Assembly: GCF_000020985.1 (NCBI RefSeq)
Contig: NC_011296.1
Span: 1,912,001 to 1,976,000, forward strand
From: Thermodesulfovibrio yellowstonii DSM 11347
Lineage (GTDB): Bacteria > Nitrospirota > Thermodesulfovibrionia > Thermodesulfovibrionales > Thermodesulfovibrionaceae
Length of the DNA: 64,000 nucleotides
Direction: 5' to 3'
Part shown: positions 54,118-63,175 of the stretch, piece by piece
How positions within the stretch are numbered: position 1 is the first letter of the stretch
How the letters are laid out: each line of letters opens with the position of its first letter
Position numbers and translations under genes: made by a program
The notes under the pieces: generated by a model
Told to the model about the DNA's origin: nothing
What the model saw: the letters and a program-made list of their open reading frames with translations, nothing else
The model's database searches: none

Positions 54118-55302
54118 TTAAAAACCAAATTCTTTAAGTAAGTCATCAACATCTTCCTGTGATACTTTTTCAACTTCTTTTTTCGCCATTTCTTTCTCCT
54201 CAATCTTCAATCCAAAAGTAGTTATAAGACGAACAAGTTCTACTTCAAGGTCACCTACAAGAGTAATCACCTTTTTAAGAACCTGTCCTGTTAAATCCTG
54301 AAATGATTGAGTTGTGAGTATCTCTGTCAAGTCATCTTCAAGAGAGTTTTTAAAATTCCTGAGAAATTCTATACTTTCAGAAGGTCCTTGTATCTGTCTT
54401 ATATGGTTTGCTACATCATCCATTTTTAAAATATATTTTTCAACAATTTCCATTGTTTTATTAGCTGCTTCTTCTGTTTTATCAATGACCATCTGTAACT
54501 GATCAACTGCTCTTGGCATTCTTTCAGTAGCTATTTCCTTTAATTTTGGATCAAGTGCTTCTCTGAAACTTTTTAAAGAGTCATGTAGTTTCCTCGCTAC
54601 TTTTCCCACTTCTTTAAATAAATCACTCTGACTTTTCTGAATTATGTTATTCATTACTTTATTTGCCTGCTCATAATCTCCCTGCGCAACCATATTCATA
54701 AAATTGGTTATTTCTTCAAGAAGAATATATCTTGGATCATCTTTAGAAACACCTTTTTCTTCATAAAACTTTACAGGGTCAATGACCTCTCTGACAGTCA
54801 TTTCTCCACCTATTCCACTCAGTTTTTTAACGACCTCAACTTTATCACCTTCATCATGAAACTCTACTATTTCTTCTTCAAAAAGGCTCTGGTCTTCAGA
54901 AGGAATTAGCTTTTTTGTATCCAGTAAAACAAGTAATCTATCATCTAATCGGGCAACTCCTTCTACCTGGGTCTGCCCATGCTGCATAAACTCTTCAGCA
55001 GGCTCAACATTTGTTTCATCTATATTTACCACACCCGTAATGTCATCAACTAATGCACCAAATGTTATCTTGCCTGATGAAACAACTATTACTTTGCTAC
55101 CATTGTTTTCTTCAGGAATACCGAGAATTCTTTTTAAATTCACAATGGGAATTACTCTACCGCGGAGATTTGTGACTCCTTCAACATAATAGGGCACACC
55201 TGGCATCTTTGTAATTTGAGGTAGTTTAATGATTTCCTGCACCTTAAGAATGGGAACAGTATATTCATTTTTTTCAAGAATAAAACCAATGTACTGTTTC
55301 AT
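54118..55302 (-). CDS. CheW-CheZ fusion protein
   Basis: 394 residues from ATG 55302 (AGGAG seven bases upstream; a GTG six bases earlier is too close to it). Residues ~1-140 are a CheW domain (QYIGFILEKNEYTVPILKVQEII; VEGVTNLRGRVIPIVNLKRILG; DRLLVLLDTKKL). After an acidic linker, residues ~180-394 are CheZ-like: long helices, the catalytic-loop motif TTQSFQDLTGQVLKKV (E. coli CheZ has AQDFQDLTGQVIKRM), and a C-terminal peptide SQEDVDDLLKEFGF that matches CheZ's CheY-binding tail (SQ..VDDLLDSLGF). It would couple CheA to receptors and also dephosphorylate CheY-P. No separate cheW or cheZ was found in the window. Confidence 0.9.
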   Translation of the reverse strand: MKQYIGFILEKNEYTVPILKVQEIIKLPQITKMPGVPYYVEGVTNLRGRVIPIVNLKRILGIPEENNGSKVIVVSSGKITFGALVDDITGVVNIDETNVEPAEEFMQHGQTQVEGVARLDDRLLVLLDTKKLIPSEDQSLFEEEIVEFHDEGDKVEVVKKLSGIGGEMTVREVIDPVKFYEEKGVSKDDPRYILLEEITNFMNMVAQGDYEQANKVMNNIIQKSQSDLFKEVGKVARKLHDSLKSFREALDPKLKEIATERMPRAVDQLQMVIDKTEEAANKTMEIVEKYILKMDDVANHIRQIQGPSESIEFLRNFKNSLEDDLTEILTTQSFQDLTGQVLKKVITLVGDLEVELVRLITTFGLKIEEKEMAKKEVEKVSQEDVDDLLKEFGF

Positions 55303-55320
55303 TTTCACACTCCTAAGAAT

Positions 55321-57018
55321 TTATTTTACAGTTAAAACTTTTCTTGAAAGAACTGCAAGGTCAAGAATTAAAACAACCTTTCCATCGCCTGTAATTGTAG
55401 CTCCCATTATACCGCATTCTTCAGAGTCTATGCCGTTTATAGTCTTTATAACAATTTCTTCCTGACCGATTACAGAATCTACAGATATACAAAATCTCCT
55501 ATCTCCTACACTGGCAACAAGAATATACTTTCTGTCATTGTCAACTCCACCAGATGTTGAAAGAATTTCATTAAGCAAGAAAAGTGGTAAAACTCTGTCT
55601 CTTATTGTAAGAACCCTTTGTCCTGTTACTTCTTTAATTTCATCAATACCTATCCTTAATGTTTCTTCAATCATTGACTGAGGTATGGCATAAATCTCCT
55701 CTCCTACCTGAACCATCATAGCCTGAATTATTGCTAATGTGAGAGGTAAGCTTATTCTAAAAGTAGTACCTTTATCTTTTTCTGTAAAAATTTCTACATA
55801 TCCATTGAGTTTCGCAACATTGGACTTAACAACATCCATTCCAACTCCTCTGCCACTCAATTCTGTTGACACATCCTTTGTGGAAAATCCTGGTAAAAAA
55901 ATTAAGTTTATTATTGCTTCTTCAGACATCTTTTCAGCTTCTTCAAGAGTAATAAGCCCTTTTGTAATTGCTTTTGCCTTAACAGCTTCATAATCTATAC
56001 CTTTCCCATCATCAGATATATCTATCACAATTTGAGTTCCTTTCTGATATGCATTTATGACAATTTTACCTTTTGATGGCTTTCCCTTAGAAATTCTTTC
56101 TTCTGGAGACTCTATTCCATGATCTATTGAATTTCTTATTATGTGAACAAGAGGGTCTCCAATATGTTCAATAACTGATTTATCAACCTCTGTATCCTCA
56201 CCAATAATCTCAAGATCAACTTCTTTGCCAAGTGTTCTTGCAAGGTCTCTCACCATTCTGGGAAACTTTACAAAAACTTTCTGAAGAGGTTGCATTCTCA
56301 TTTTCATTACAGCAAGCTGCAAATCTGAAGTAACTCTATCAAGAAATGCAGTGGTTTCCACAAGCCCTTCTACATGTTCATCTCCTGCATATTTTGCTTC
56401 AAGTTTGTTTGAGAGATTAAGCAACCTATTACGAGCAAGAACTATCTCTCCTGCAAGATCCATTACTTTATCTATTCTTTCAACATCAACCCTCAATGTG
56501 GCAACTTCTTTTTCTTTTGGAGCTTGTGTCACAACTTCTTCAGGCTTTGAAGAAGGTTTAGACTCAATTTCCTCAGTTTCAGCTTTTTCAATTTTTTGTT
56601 CTATCTCTTCAGTTTTTTCAGGTTCTTGAAGAGAAGCTTTTTCAAGAGCTTTATCAAGTAAATCCAAAATTGGTTGAATATTTTCAGTTATTTCTTCTTT
56701 TGCTTTAATGTGTGAAATTAGAATTCTTAGTGTATCTACAGCTTTCAAAATAGCATCAGTTATTTCAGCAGAGATTGGAATCTCTCCCTCTCTTACCTTT
56801 TTTAAAATTGTCTCTGCTCTGTGAGCAACATCTACAACATTTTGAAATCCAAGAAATCCAGCTGCTCCTTTGAGGGTATGCATTCCTCTAAATATCTCAT
56901 TGATAATTTCAGCATCCTGTTTTTGTTCAAGTTCAACAAAAAGAGGATCAAGCTGTTCAAGAATTTCTTCTGCTTCAACAATAAATTCGTTTATTATTTC
57001 ATCCATCTCATCAGCCAT
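55321..57018 (-). CDS. cheA: Chemotaxis histidine kinase CheA
   Basis: 565 residues. Hpt domain with phospho-His in GMHTLKGAAGFLGF (about residue 45-50), a Glu/Lys-rich linker near 130-175 in place of an obvious P2 domain, dimerisation domain (VDVERIDKVMDLAGEIVLARNRL), HATPase domain (IIRNSIDHGIESPEERISKGKP; DDGKGIDYEAV; GRGVGMDVVKSNV) and a CheW-like domain to the end. Phosphorylates CheY and CheB. The apparently missing CheY-binding P2 domain makes it shorter than the usual ~650 residues. One-base overlap with the upstream cheY. Confidence 0.95.
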   Translation of the reverse strand: MADEMDEIINEFIVEAEEILEQLDPLFVELEQKQDAEIINEIFRGMHTLKGAAGFLGFQNVVDVAHRAETILKKVREGEIPISAEITDAILKAVDTLRILISHIKAKEEITENIQPILDLLDKALEKASLQEPEKTEEIEQKIEKAETEEIESKPSSKPEEVVTQAPKEKEVATLRVDVERIDKVMDLAGEIVLARNRLLNLSNKLEAKYAGDEHVEGLVETTAFLDRVTSDLQLAVMKMRMQPLQKVFVKFPRMVRDLARTLGKEVDLEIIGEDTEVDKSVIEHIGDPLVHIIRNSIDHGIESPEERISKGKPSKGKIVINAYQKGTQIVIDISDDGKGIDYEAVKAKAITKGLITLEEAEKMSEEAIINLIFLPGFSTKDVSTELSGRGVGMDVVKSNVAKLNGYVEIFTEKDKGTTFRISLPLTLAIIQAMMVQVGEEIYAIPQSMIEETLRIGIDEIKEVTGQRVLTIRDRVLPLFLLNEILSTSGGVDNDRKYILVASVGDRRFCISVDSVIGQEEIVIKTINGIDSEECGIMGATITGDGKVVLILDLAVLSRKVLTVK

Positions 57019-57422
57019 TACTGTCCTCCTTTAAGAGATGGTCTTTTCTGAGCAATTTTTTCAAGTTTTTCCTTCAAAACCTCTCCTGTAAAAGGCTTTA
57101 CTATATAGTTGTCAACTCCTGCTTTTATTGCTTCAATAACTTTTTCCTTTTCAGCCTCAGCTGTTACCATTAAAAAGGGTATATCTTTTAAAGCTGGGTC
57201 ATTCCTTATATTCTTTAAAAGTTCTATACCCTCCATAACAGGCATGTTCCAGTCTGAAACTACAAGACCGTATTCTGTATTACGTAACTTTCTTAAAGCA
57301 TCCTCTCCGTTTTCTGCTTCATCAATATTTTCAAAGCCAAGTTGTTTAAGAAGATTTTTTACAATTCTACGCATTGTTGGAAAATCGTCAACTACCAGAA
57401 CTTTTATTTTATAATTAAACAT
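57018..57422 (-). CDS. cheY: CheY-like response regulator
   Basis: 134 residues. Receiver domain with acidic pair VDD, phospho-Asp in [12 protein letters not shown], Thr in [12 protein letters not shown] and Lys in YIVKPFTGE. Sequence close to classical CheY (DWNMP, KPF). The likely switch protein acting on FliM. TAGGAGG precedes the ATG; it is coupled to cheA. Confidence 0.93.
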   Translation of the reverse strand: MFNYKIKVLVVDDFPTMRRIVKNLLKQLGFENIDEAENGEDALRKLRNTEYGLVVSDWNMPVMEGIELLKNIRNDPALKDIPFLMVTAEAEKEKVIEAIKAGVDNYIVKPFTGEVLKEKLEKIAQKRPSLKGGQ

Positions 57423-57431
57423 ATTATCCTC

Positions 57432-57806
57432 CTATTTATTAAAAATTTTTTTAACTATTTTTTTCATACTTTCGCTAATCTGTTCAGCATTTGTAGGTTT
57501 TACAAGATAGTCATCAACTCCTGCTTCAAAGGCTCTTCTTTTCTCATCTTCATCAGCCTCTGTTGTTATCATAACAATAGGAATGTTGGCTATATCAGGG
57601 TTTGCCCTTACCTGTTTTATAAACTCTATTCCGTCCATATAGGGCATATTCATATCTGTAAGAATCAAATTTATTCGTTCAAGCCCAAGTTTTTGAAGCG
57701 CCTCTATACCATTTTCAGCTGTTACAACCTCATATCCTTTGCTTTTAAGTATCAGAGATATCATCTTTCTTGTTGTTTTATCATCATCCACTATAAGAAC
57801 TTTCAT
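57432..57806 (-). CDS. Second CheY-like response regulator
   Basis: 124 residues from ATG 57806, chosen because GAGGAGG lies just before it. Receiver domain with phospho-Asp in LILTDMNMPYMDG, ITTEAD and YLVKPTNAEQ. It diverges from the next gene at the Lys-Pro region (KPT rather than KPF). Two adjacent CheY proteins often divide labour (one switches the motor, the other acts as phosphate sink or serves another output); which is which is not certain. It follows cheR closely. Confidence 0.9.
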   Translation of the reverse strand: MKVLIVDDDKTTRKMISLILKSKGYEVVTAENGIEALQKLGLERINLILTDMNMPYMDGIEFIKQVRANPDIANIPIVMITTEADEDEKRRAFEAGVDDYLVKPTNAEQISESMKKIVKKIFNK

Positions 57807-57819
57807 AATATCCTCCTCA

Positions 57820-58671
57820 CTAAACTTTTTGATATACAACAACTTTATTTATAACTATAGGACGAAATGCTCTTGTAATATTATGAAGACTTTCAGAAGT
57901 TCCTACAAAAAGATAACCCTTTGGTCTTAATACATCATAAATAAGCGAAACAGCTTTTTTCTTTGCTTTGTCATCAAAATAAATTAAAACATTCCTGCAA
58001 AACACAACATCCAGTCCTTTAAGCTGTTTGACTTCTCTTTCATCTATCAAATTTATGCTCAGAAATTTTACCATTGATTTTATGGCATCAGAAAGAACAT
58101 ACATTCCTCCGCTGTCTTTAAAATATTTTGCCATATACTGAGGTGGAATATTTCTTACAGAATAAGAGCCGTAAATGGCTCTTCTTGCTGACATAAGAAC
58201 ACCTTCACTTATATCAGAAGCGTATATTTCCTTTCTAAATGAGACTAATTCTGGTAAATCATATAAAATCATCGCAATTGTGTAGGGCTCTTCTCCTGTT
58301 GAACAGGCAGCAGACCATATCTTTATATCTTTTCTACCCATCTGAGTATTTTCTTTTATAATTTGCGGGATAAGATTTTGAGCAAATACTTCAAACTGCT
58401 GGGGTTCTCTGAAAAAAAATGTTTCATTTGTTGTAATAGCATCAAAAAGTCTTGCTATATCATGTTTATTTGCACTGTATCTTAGAAAATAAAGATAGTC
58501 TTCAAAATTACGTAGATTTTTTTCCCTTAAAATTCTGCTAAGTCTATTTTCAAGAAAATATTTTTTATTATCAGGCACATAGATACCTGTTTTTTCATAT
58601 ATAAAATCCCTCAACTGTTTAAAAACTTCTTCATTTATTGCTGCGGAAGAGGAAGCAGACATTATGGTCAT
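57820..58671 (-). CDS. cheR: Chemotaxis protein methyltransferase CheR
   Basis: 283 residues. N-terminal helical domain (EEVFKQLRDFIYEKTGIYVPDNKKYFLENRLSRIL region), then the SAM-binding domain (IKIWSAACSTGEEPYTIAMIL; DAITTNETFFFREPQQF; DVVFCRNVLIYFD; GYLFVGTSESL). Methylates chemoreceptors. Four-base overlap with the HEAT-repeat gene upstream. Confidence 0.95.
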   Translation of the reverse strand: MTIMSASSSAAINEEVFKQLRDFIYEKTGIYVPDNKKYFLENRLSRILREKNLRNFEDYLYFLRYSANKHDIARLFDAITTNETFFFREPQQFEVFAQNLIPQIIKENTQMGRKDIKIWSAACSTGEEPYTIAMILYDLPELVSFRKEIYASDISEGVLMSARRAIYGSYSVRNIPPQYMAKYFKDSGGMYVLSDAIKSMVKFLSINLIDEREVKQLKGLDVVFCRNVLIYFDDKAKKKAVSLIYDVLRPKGYLFVGTSESLHNITRAFRPIVINKVVVYQKV

Positions 58672-60551
58672 ATTTTCTGTAAAACCTCCTCTATTTTTTC
58701 TCTGACTTCTTTATCAGGATGCTGTTTTTTAGATGCCAGAATATCATAAACCTGAGGCATAGAAATCTCTGATAAAGCTTCTACAGCAGCAATTACAACA
58801 GGAGGGAAGGGATCGTCTAAGAGAGGAGTAAGTTTTTCAAGAAGAACCTCTGGATCACATGCTTTAGAAATTGATTTTATAGTGTAGTATCTTATCCATG
58901 CGTCTTCATCTTTAAGGCATTTAAATAGTTCATCAGAACAGAAATTAGCTTCTCCCAATGCCAGAATAGCTACTTTTTTCAATTCTTTATCGTCAGACTT
59001 AATAAATTCAAGAATTTTAGATATAGCTTGCTCTGTTGCAAGTCTTCCAAGTGCATATAAAGCTGTTTTTCGCACTTCTTTGTCTTCGCACTGAACAAGC
59101 ATATTTAAAATATCAAATGAATATATCACTCCTGCTAAAGCTTGCTTTACTTCTCTTTTATAAGATTTTAGGTTCTCTAAAAACTTTTCCTGGTTAATTG
59201 ATATAAGAGCTGATACAATAACTTCAATAATATCTGAATATATTTCTCTGTCAAGTAAATTTAAAAGAGGCTCATAAGCCTCAGAAGCTCTTATCATTCC
59301 TAAAGCTTCTATCGCAGCTTTTCTCACATTTGCATCCTGATCCTCTATAGATTTTTTTATAAGAGGCTGTATAACTTCTGTGCTACCAATCTCACCAAGT
59401 GCCTTTGCAGAGGCAATTCTTATATCCCTCTTTAGATCTTCAAGAAGTTTTATAAGAATTGGAACCGCTTTTTTACTTCTTAATTTACCGAGCACTTTTA
59501 TAACAAAAGCTTTAGCCCGATATTTAAGTTTATTCTTTTCAATCATTGAAAGGAGTTCATCTTCTGAGTTTATAGAAAGCAATGTTTCTTCTAAAGCCTG
59601 TATTTTTTCATCATAATCAAAACAGCTTGGATCAAGACCTCCAGCTTCTTCTACAATAAACGGAACCGCCTCTATGAGATTGGTTAATTTTATACCTTTC
59701 AAAGCTATTAGCTTTTCATCCCACTCTTGTTCTTTAAAAATAGAGAGAATCTCTTCTTTCAAATCCTGTCCGTCTGGAATTATGCCTATTCTTATAAGTG
59801 CTTTAACGATTTGTTGCTTTTCATCCTTCGTCGCAACAGGAAAATATTTCAAAAGAGGTTCTGCAACTTTTTCAGTTCCTATTTTACCCAGTGTTTCTAT
59901 TGCTTCTGCTTTAATTAAAATTGATTCTGTGTTTAAAAGAAGTTCACCTATTTTATCTGCAGCTTCTTCTGCCTTTAGTTGGGCAAGTGCCTGTAAAACA
60001 TAAAAAACCACCCATTCCTCATCTTTCAAACTTTCTATAAGCGCAGGAATTGCCTGTCTATATCCGAGTTCTCCTAAGGCATGAGCAGTAGCAGCTCTGA
60101 CATTGCCATTTGGGTCTTTAAGTAAAGGGATTAGTTTTGAAGCATCAAAGCCTTTTTTAATATTTGCTATTAAATCAAGTGAAAACTTTCTGATATCAGG
60201 GTCTTTATCCTTAAGAAGTTTGTAGAGAAGTTCAGGAGCTTTATGTCCCACTTCTTTAATTATCAAAATTGCTATATTTCTCAAATAAACATCTTCCTCT
60301 CTTAAAAGAGGAACAACCATGTATGTAACAACTTCACCTGGATTTATTAGAAAAAAATTATCTTTGCTACCAATAGATATAAGAGCCTGTGCTGCTGCCT
60401 CTTGAACAGCGGTATTTTCATCTCTTAGTGCCTTTATCAATGGATAAATCGCTCTTTCATCAGTCAAAGCAAGTTCTTCTGCTGCTTGTCTGCGAACTGA
60501 GGAGTCAGGATTATGAAGAAGTTTAAGCACTAATTGCTTTATATTTTTCAT
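58668..60551 (-). CDS. HEAT-repeat protein (PBS lyase HEAT-like)
   Basis: 627 residues made almost wholly of about 30-residue HEAT-like repeats such as NPDSSVRRQAAEELALTDER, DPNGNVRAATAHALGELGYR, KDEEWVVFYVLQALAQLKAE, DQDANVRKAAIEALGMIRAS, CEDKEVRKTALYALGRLATE. No enzymatic domain or signal peptide. Such solenoids act as protein-binding scaffolds. Its place between fliA and cheR, overlapping cheR, suggests a chemotaxis or motility adaptor, but this is inferred. Confidence 0.9.
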   Translation of the reverse strand: MKNIKQLVLKLLHNPDSSVRRQAAEELALTDERAIYPLIKALRDENTAVQEAAAQALISIGSKDNFFLINPGEVVTYMVVPLLREEDVYLRNIAILIIKEVGHKAPELLYKLLKDKDPDIRKFSLDLIANIKKGFDASKLIPLLKDPNGNVRAATAHALGELGYRQAIPALIESLKDEEWVVFYVLQALAQLKAEEAADKIGELLLNTESILIKAEAIETLGKIGTEKVAEPLLKYFPVATKDEKQQIVKALIRIGIIPDGQDLKEEILSIFKEQEWDEKLIALKGIKLTNLIEAVPFIVEEAGGLDPSCFDYDEKIQALEETLLSINSEDELLSMIEKNKLKYRAKAFVIKVLGKLRSKKAVPILIKLLEDLKRDIRIASAKALGEIGSTEVIQPLIKKSIEDQDANVRKAAIEALGMIRASEAYEPLLNLLDREIYSDIIEVIVSALISINQEKFLENLKSYKREVKQALAGVIYSFDILNMLVQCEDKEVRKTALYALGRLATEQAISKILEFIKSDDKELKKVAILALGEANFCSDELFKCLKDEDAWIRYYTIKSISKACDPEVLLEKLTPLLDDPFPPVVIAAVEALSEISMPQVYDILASKKQHPDKEVREKIEEVLQKI

Positions 60552-60598
60552 TTCTGAACCTCCAGAAGCAATTGATAATATTATACAAAATTTTTTAA

Positions 60599-61309
60599 TT
60601 AATCAACTTCTTTTGCAAGAAAATTTTTGAGCTTTAGCAAAGTCTTACCATGAATCTGACTTACTCTGGATAAAGAAATACCTAAAACCTGAGCAATTTC
60701 CTTCATGTTTAACTCTTCATAATAATAAAGGGATATGATAAGCTTTTCAGTTTCGGAAAGATTTTCTATTGCAGAAGTTAGTTTTTCCTTTAATTCACGA
60801 AATTTTATATCTTCAAAAATATTTTTTTCATCTGAAATAACTTCAAGAAGATTTAGTTTATCTCCATTTTCTCCAACTACAAAACTATCTAAACTTACTA
60901 TATCAGAAGCTGTTATACTCTGATAAACTTCTTGTAACTCCTCCTGAGTAATATTTAAATAATTAGCCAATTCTTCATCTGTTGGGTCTTTGCCAGACTG
61001 TTTTAAATTTTTGTAAGTTTTTTTTACATTTTCTACTTTTTTACGGAATTCTTTTGAAAAAACATCCACTGAACGAATTTCATCCAGTATAGCACCTCTT
61101 ATCCTGTAGTCTATAAAAGCAACAAGTGGGACATTTAATGAAGGATTATATTTATTTAATGCTTCAAGTAATCCCTTTATTCCAGCAGAAATTAAATCTT
61201 CTAACTCTAAAACAGATTGAACAATATGATGGTATCTTAAAGCATAATGCTTTATTTTTGGCAAAAACTGTTTAATGAGGCTCTCTTTATCATCTTCAGA
61301 ATAAAGCAT
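60599..61309 (-). CDS. fliA: Flagellar sigma factor FliA (sigma-28)
   Basis: 236 residues. Region 2 (LISAGIKGLLEALNKYNPSL; FIDYRIRGAILDEIRSVDVF), region 3 (DEELANYLNITQEEL) and region 4 (LIISLYYYEELNMKEIAQVLGISLSRVSQIH) are all present. Directs late flagellar genes; countered by FlgM in this window. It follows flhG by four bases, the typical flhF-flhG-fliA order. Confidence 0.96.
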   Translation of the reverse strand: MLYSEDDKESLIKQFLPKIKHYALRYHHIVQSVLELEDLISAGIKGLLEALNKYNPSLNVPLVAFIDYRIRGAILDEIRSVDVFSKEFRKKVENVKKTYKNLKQSGKDPTDEELANYLNITQEELQEVYQSITASDIVSLDSFVVGENGDKLNLLEVISDEKNIFEDIKFRELKEKLTSAIENLSETEKLIISLYYYEELNMKEIAQVLGISLSRVSQIHGKTLLKLKNFLAKEVD

Positions 61310-61313
61310 AAAA

Positions 61314-62132
61314 TTATTTACTTAGTGATTTTTTTAGAAAAAACTGCATTCCTCCTTTTAATAAATCCACATCTCTCTTAAGAAACTGTTTTGCAAGTTC
61401 AATAAGCTTTTTTGAAAAATCAGATGTTGGATAAAGAGTTATATAAGGTTTCTGAGCAATAACAGCTTCTTTTATTTTTTCATCGTATGGAAGAGCTCCC
61501 AGCCAATCAAGAGTTATCCCAAGAAATCTTTCAGCAACCATTGAAAGTTTCCTGAAGGTCTCCTTTGCTTCCTTATGATTTTTAGTATTGTTCACAACTA
61601 TACGAAAATTTGTCTCTCCATGTTCTTTATAAAGCACCTTAATCAGTGCATAGGCATCTGCAATTGAAGTTGGTTCAGGAGTAACAATTACAATATTGTC
61701 ATGGGCAGCAGAACAGAAAAAAGTTACATTATCTGAAATTCCTGCTCCTGTATCAATAAGAAATATATCGTAATCATTATCAATACTTTCAAGCTCTTCA
61801 ATAATTTTCATTTTATGGACAGATGTAAGTTGAGTTAATTCTCTTATTCCAGAACTCGCTGGAATAATATCAATTCCTTCAGAAGTCTTGACAATAATAT
61901 CTTTTATTGATTTCTCACCAGAAAGTAAATGTTTTATGTTATATTTCGGTGCTATTCCAAACATTATATCAATGTTACTTAAACCAACATCAGCATCCAT
62001 TAGAAGCACTCTTTTTTGCATGCTTCTCAATATAAGTGCAATATTTGTTACAAAGTTGGTTTTCCCAACACCTCCCTTCCCGCTTGAAACAGCTACAATT
62101 CTCGGGACATTAGTTTGAGCATTAGTTTGCAC
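61314..62132 (-). CDS. flhG: Flagellar number regulator FlhG (MinD-like ATPase)
   Basis: 272 residues. Deviant Walker A SSGKGGVGKTNFVTNIALIL, RVLLMDADVGLSNIDIMFG, and IFLIDTGAGISDNVTFF identify the FlhG/YlxH branch of MinD ATPases. Limits flagellar number and position together with FlhF. Overlaps flhF by 11 bases. Confidence 0.94.
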   Translation of the reverse strand: MQTNAQTNVPRIVAVSSGKGGVGKTNFVTNIALILRSMQKRVLLMDADVGLSNIDIMFGIAPKYNIKHLLSGEKSIKDIIVKTSEGIDIIPASSGIRELTQLTSVHKMKIIEELESIDNDYDIFLIDTGAGISDNVTFFCSAAHDNIVIVTPEPTSIADAYALIKVLYKEHGETNFRIVVNNTKNHKEAKETFRKLSMVAERFLGITLDWLGALPYDEKIKEAVIAQKPYITLYPTSDFSKKLIELAKQFLKRDVDLLKGGMQFFLKKSLSK

Positions 62133-63168
62133 ATACTCCTCCTACAATGAGATTCGTTATCGTATCAGGTGGCAATACTTTAACTTGAGGCTCTCCATAT
62201 GCCCCAGAAGTAATAAAGCTTACAGGTTTCCCTGATAAAACTGACAGATTATATAAATTCCCATAAGTTTGCGCTAAATCAATCTTACTAAAACCTATGC
62301 AATCAACTGAAGCAGTATCCATTGTTTTTAATATCTTGAAGCTTGATTGCATTGACATTGATGCATCCATAATAAGACATTTTTTTATAGGCATATCCTT
62401 CAACAGATTTTTAAGTTCTCCTGCAAGACTTATATTTACATCTCCGGGAGTATCAATAAGTAAATTTTTTTTATCAATTTCTTTATGCATTATTTTATAA
62501 AGTTCTTTTGGTTCATTTATAAATTTTGCCTCACATTTTAGCTTTAATGCTACTTCTTTTATATAAGCCACAGATGAAATTCTCTGGTCAAGAGAAATAA
62601 GCATTATCTTCTTGTTATTGTCTTTTAAACTTTGTCCTATTTTAAAAATTGTAGTTGTTTTTCCAACTCCAGGAAGTCCATAAAAAATGTATCCCTTTTC
62701 TTCATCAAAATTATTCCTACAGGTTTTTAATTCATTTTCAATAGCCATTCTTAATTCATTCATATCATTAGCTTTTTCCAGAAGCATTAATGCAAGATAT
62801 GGTTCAACATTGTTTTTTATCAGAAAATTATAAAGTCCTCTTTTAGAAATATCATCAAGCGAAGGAAATAGTTTTGTAATGCTCTCTCTCAAAAGACTTA
62901 CCTCAGCTTTAAGCTTTTCTATTTCTTTAAATACTCCGTGGTCAAATTTCCATGAATCTTCAGTCTGCAGTCTGTGCCCCAATGTCTCCTGAGCAGTAAA
63001 AGTTTCTTCTTCATCTATGGCAGCAGTAATTTCTATAAAAGAATTATTTGAAAGAGGCTCTTTTTTAGAGGAAGTTGATAAAATCACAGCATTTGGTCCC
63101 ATCTCTTTTTTAACTGTTTCTAAAACTTCTTTAAAAGTTCTACCCTGAAACTTTTTTATTTTCATCAT
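62122..63168 (-). CDS. flhF: Flagellar SRP-like GTPase FlhF
   Basis: 348 residues. N-terminal B domain (KIKKFQGRTFKEVLETVKKEMGPNAVILSTSSKK), N domain, then the SRP-GTPase G domain with GLPGVGKTTTIFKIG (G1), LLIDTPGDVN (G3) and CIGFSKIDLA (G4). Sets the cellular site of flagellar assembly. It follows flhA closely with TAGGAGG upstream. Confidence 0.93.
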   Translation of the reverse strand: MMKIKKFQGRTFKEVLETVKKEMGPNAVILSTSSKKEPLSNNSFIEITAAIDEEETFTAQETLGHRLQTEDSWKFDHGVFKEIEKLKAEVSLLRESITKLFPSLDDISKRGLYNFLIKNNVEPYLALMLLEKANDMNELRMAIENELKTCRNNFDEEKGYIFYGLPGVGKTTTIFKIGQSLKDNNKKIMLISLDQRISSVAYIKEVALKLKCEAKFINEPKELYKIMHKEIDKKNLLIDTPGDVNISLAGELKNLLKDMPIKKCLIMDASMSMQSSFKILKTMDTASVDCIGFSKIDLAQTYGNLYNLSVLSGKPVSFITSGAYGEPQVKVLPPDTITNLIVGGVCAN

Positions 63169-63175
63169 TTTCCTC

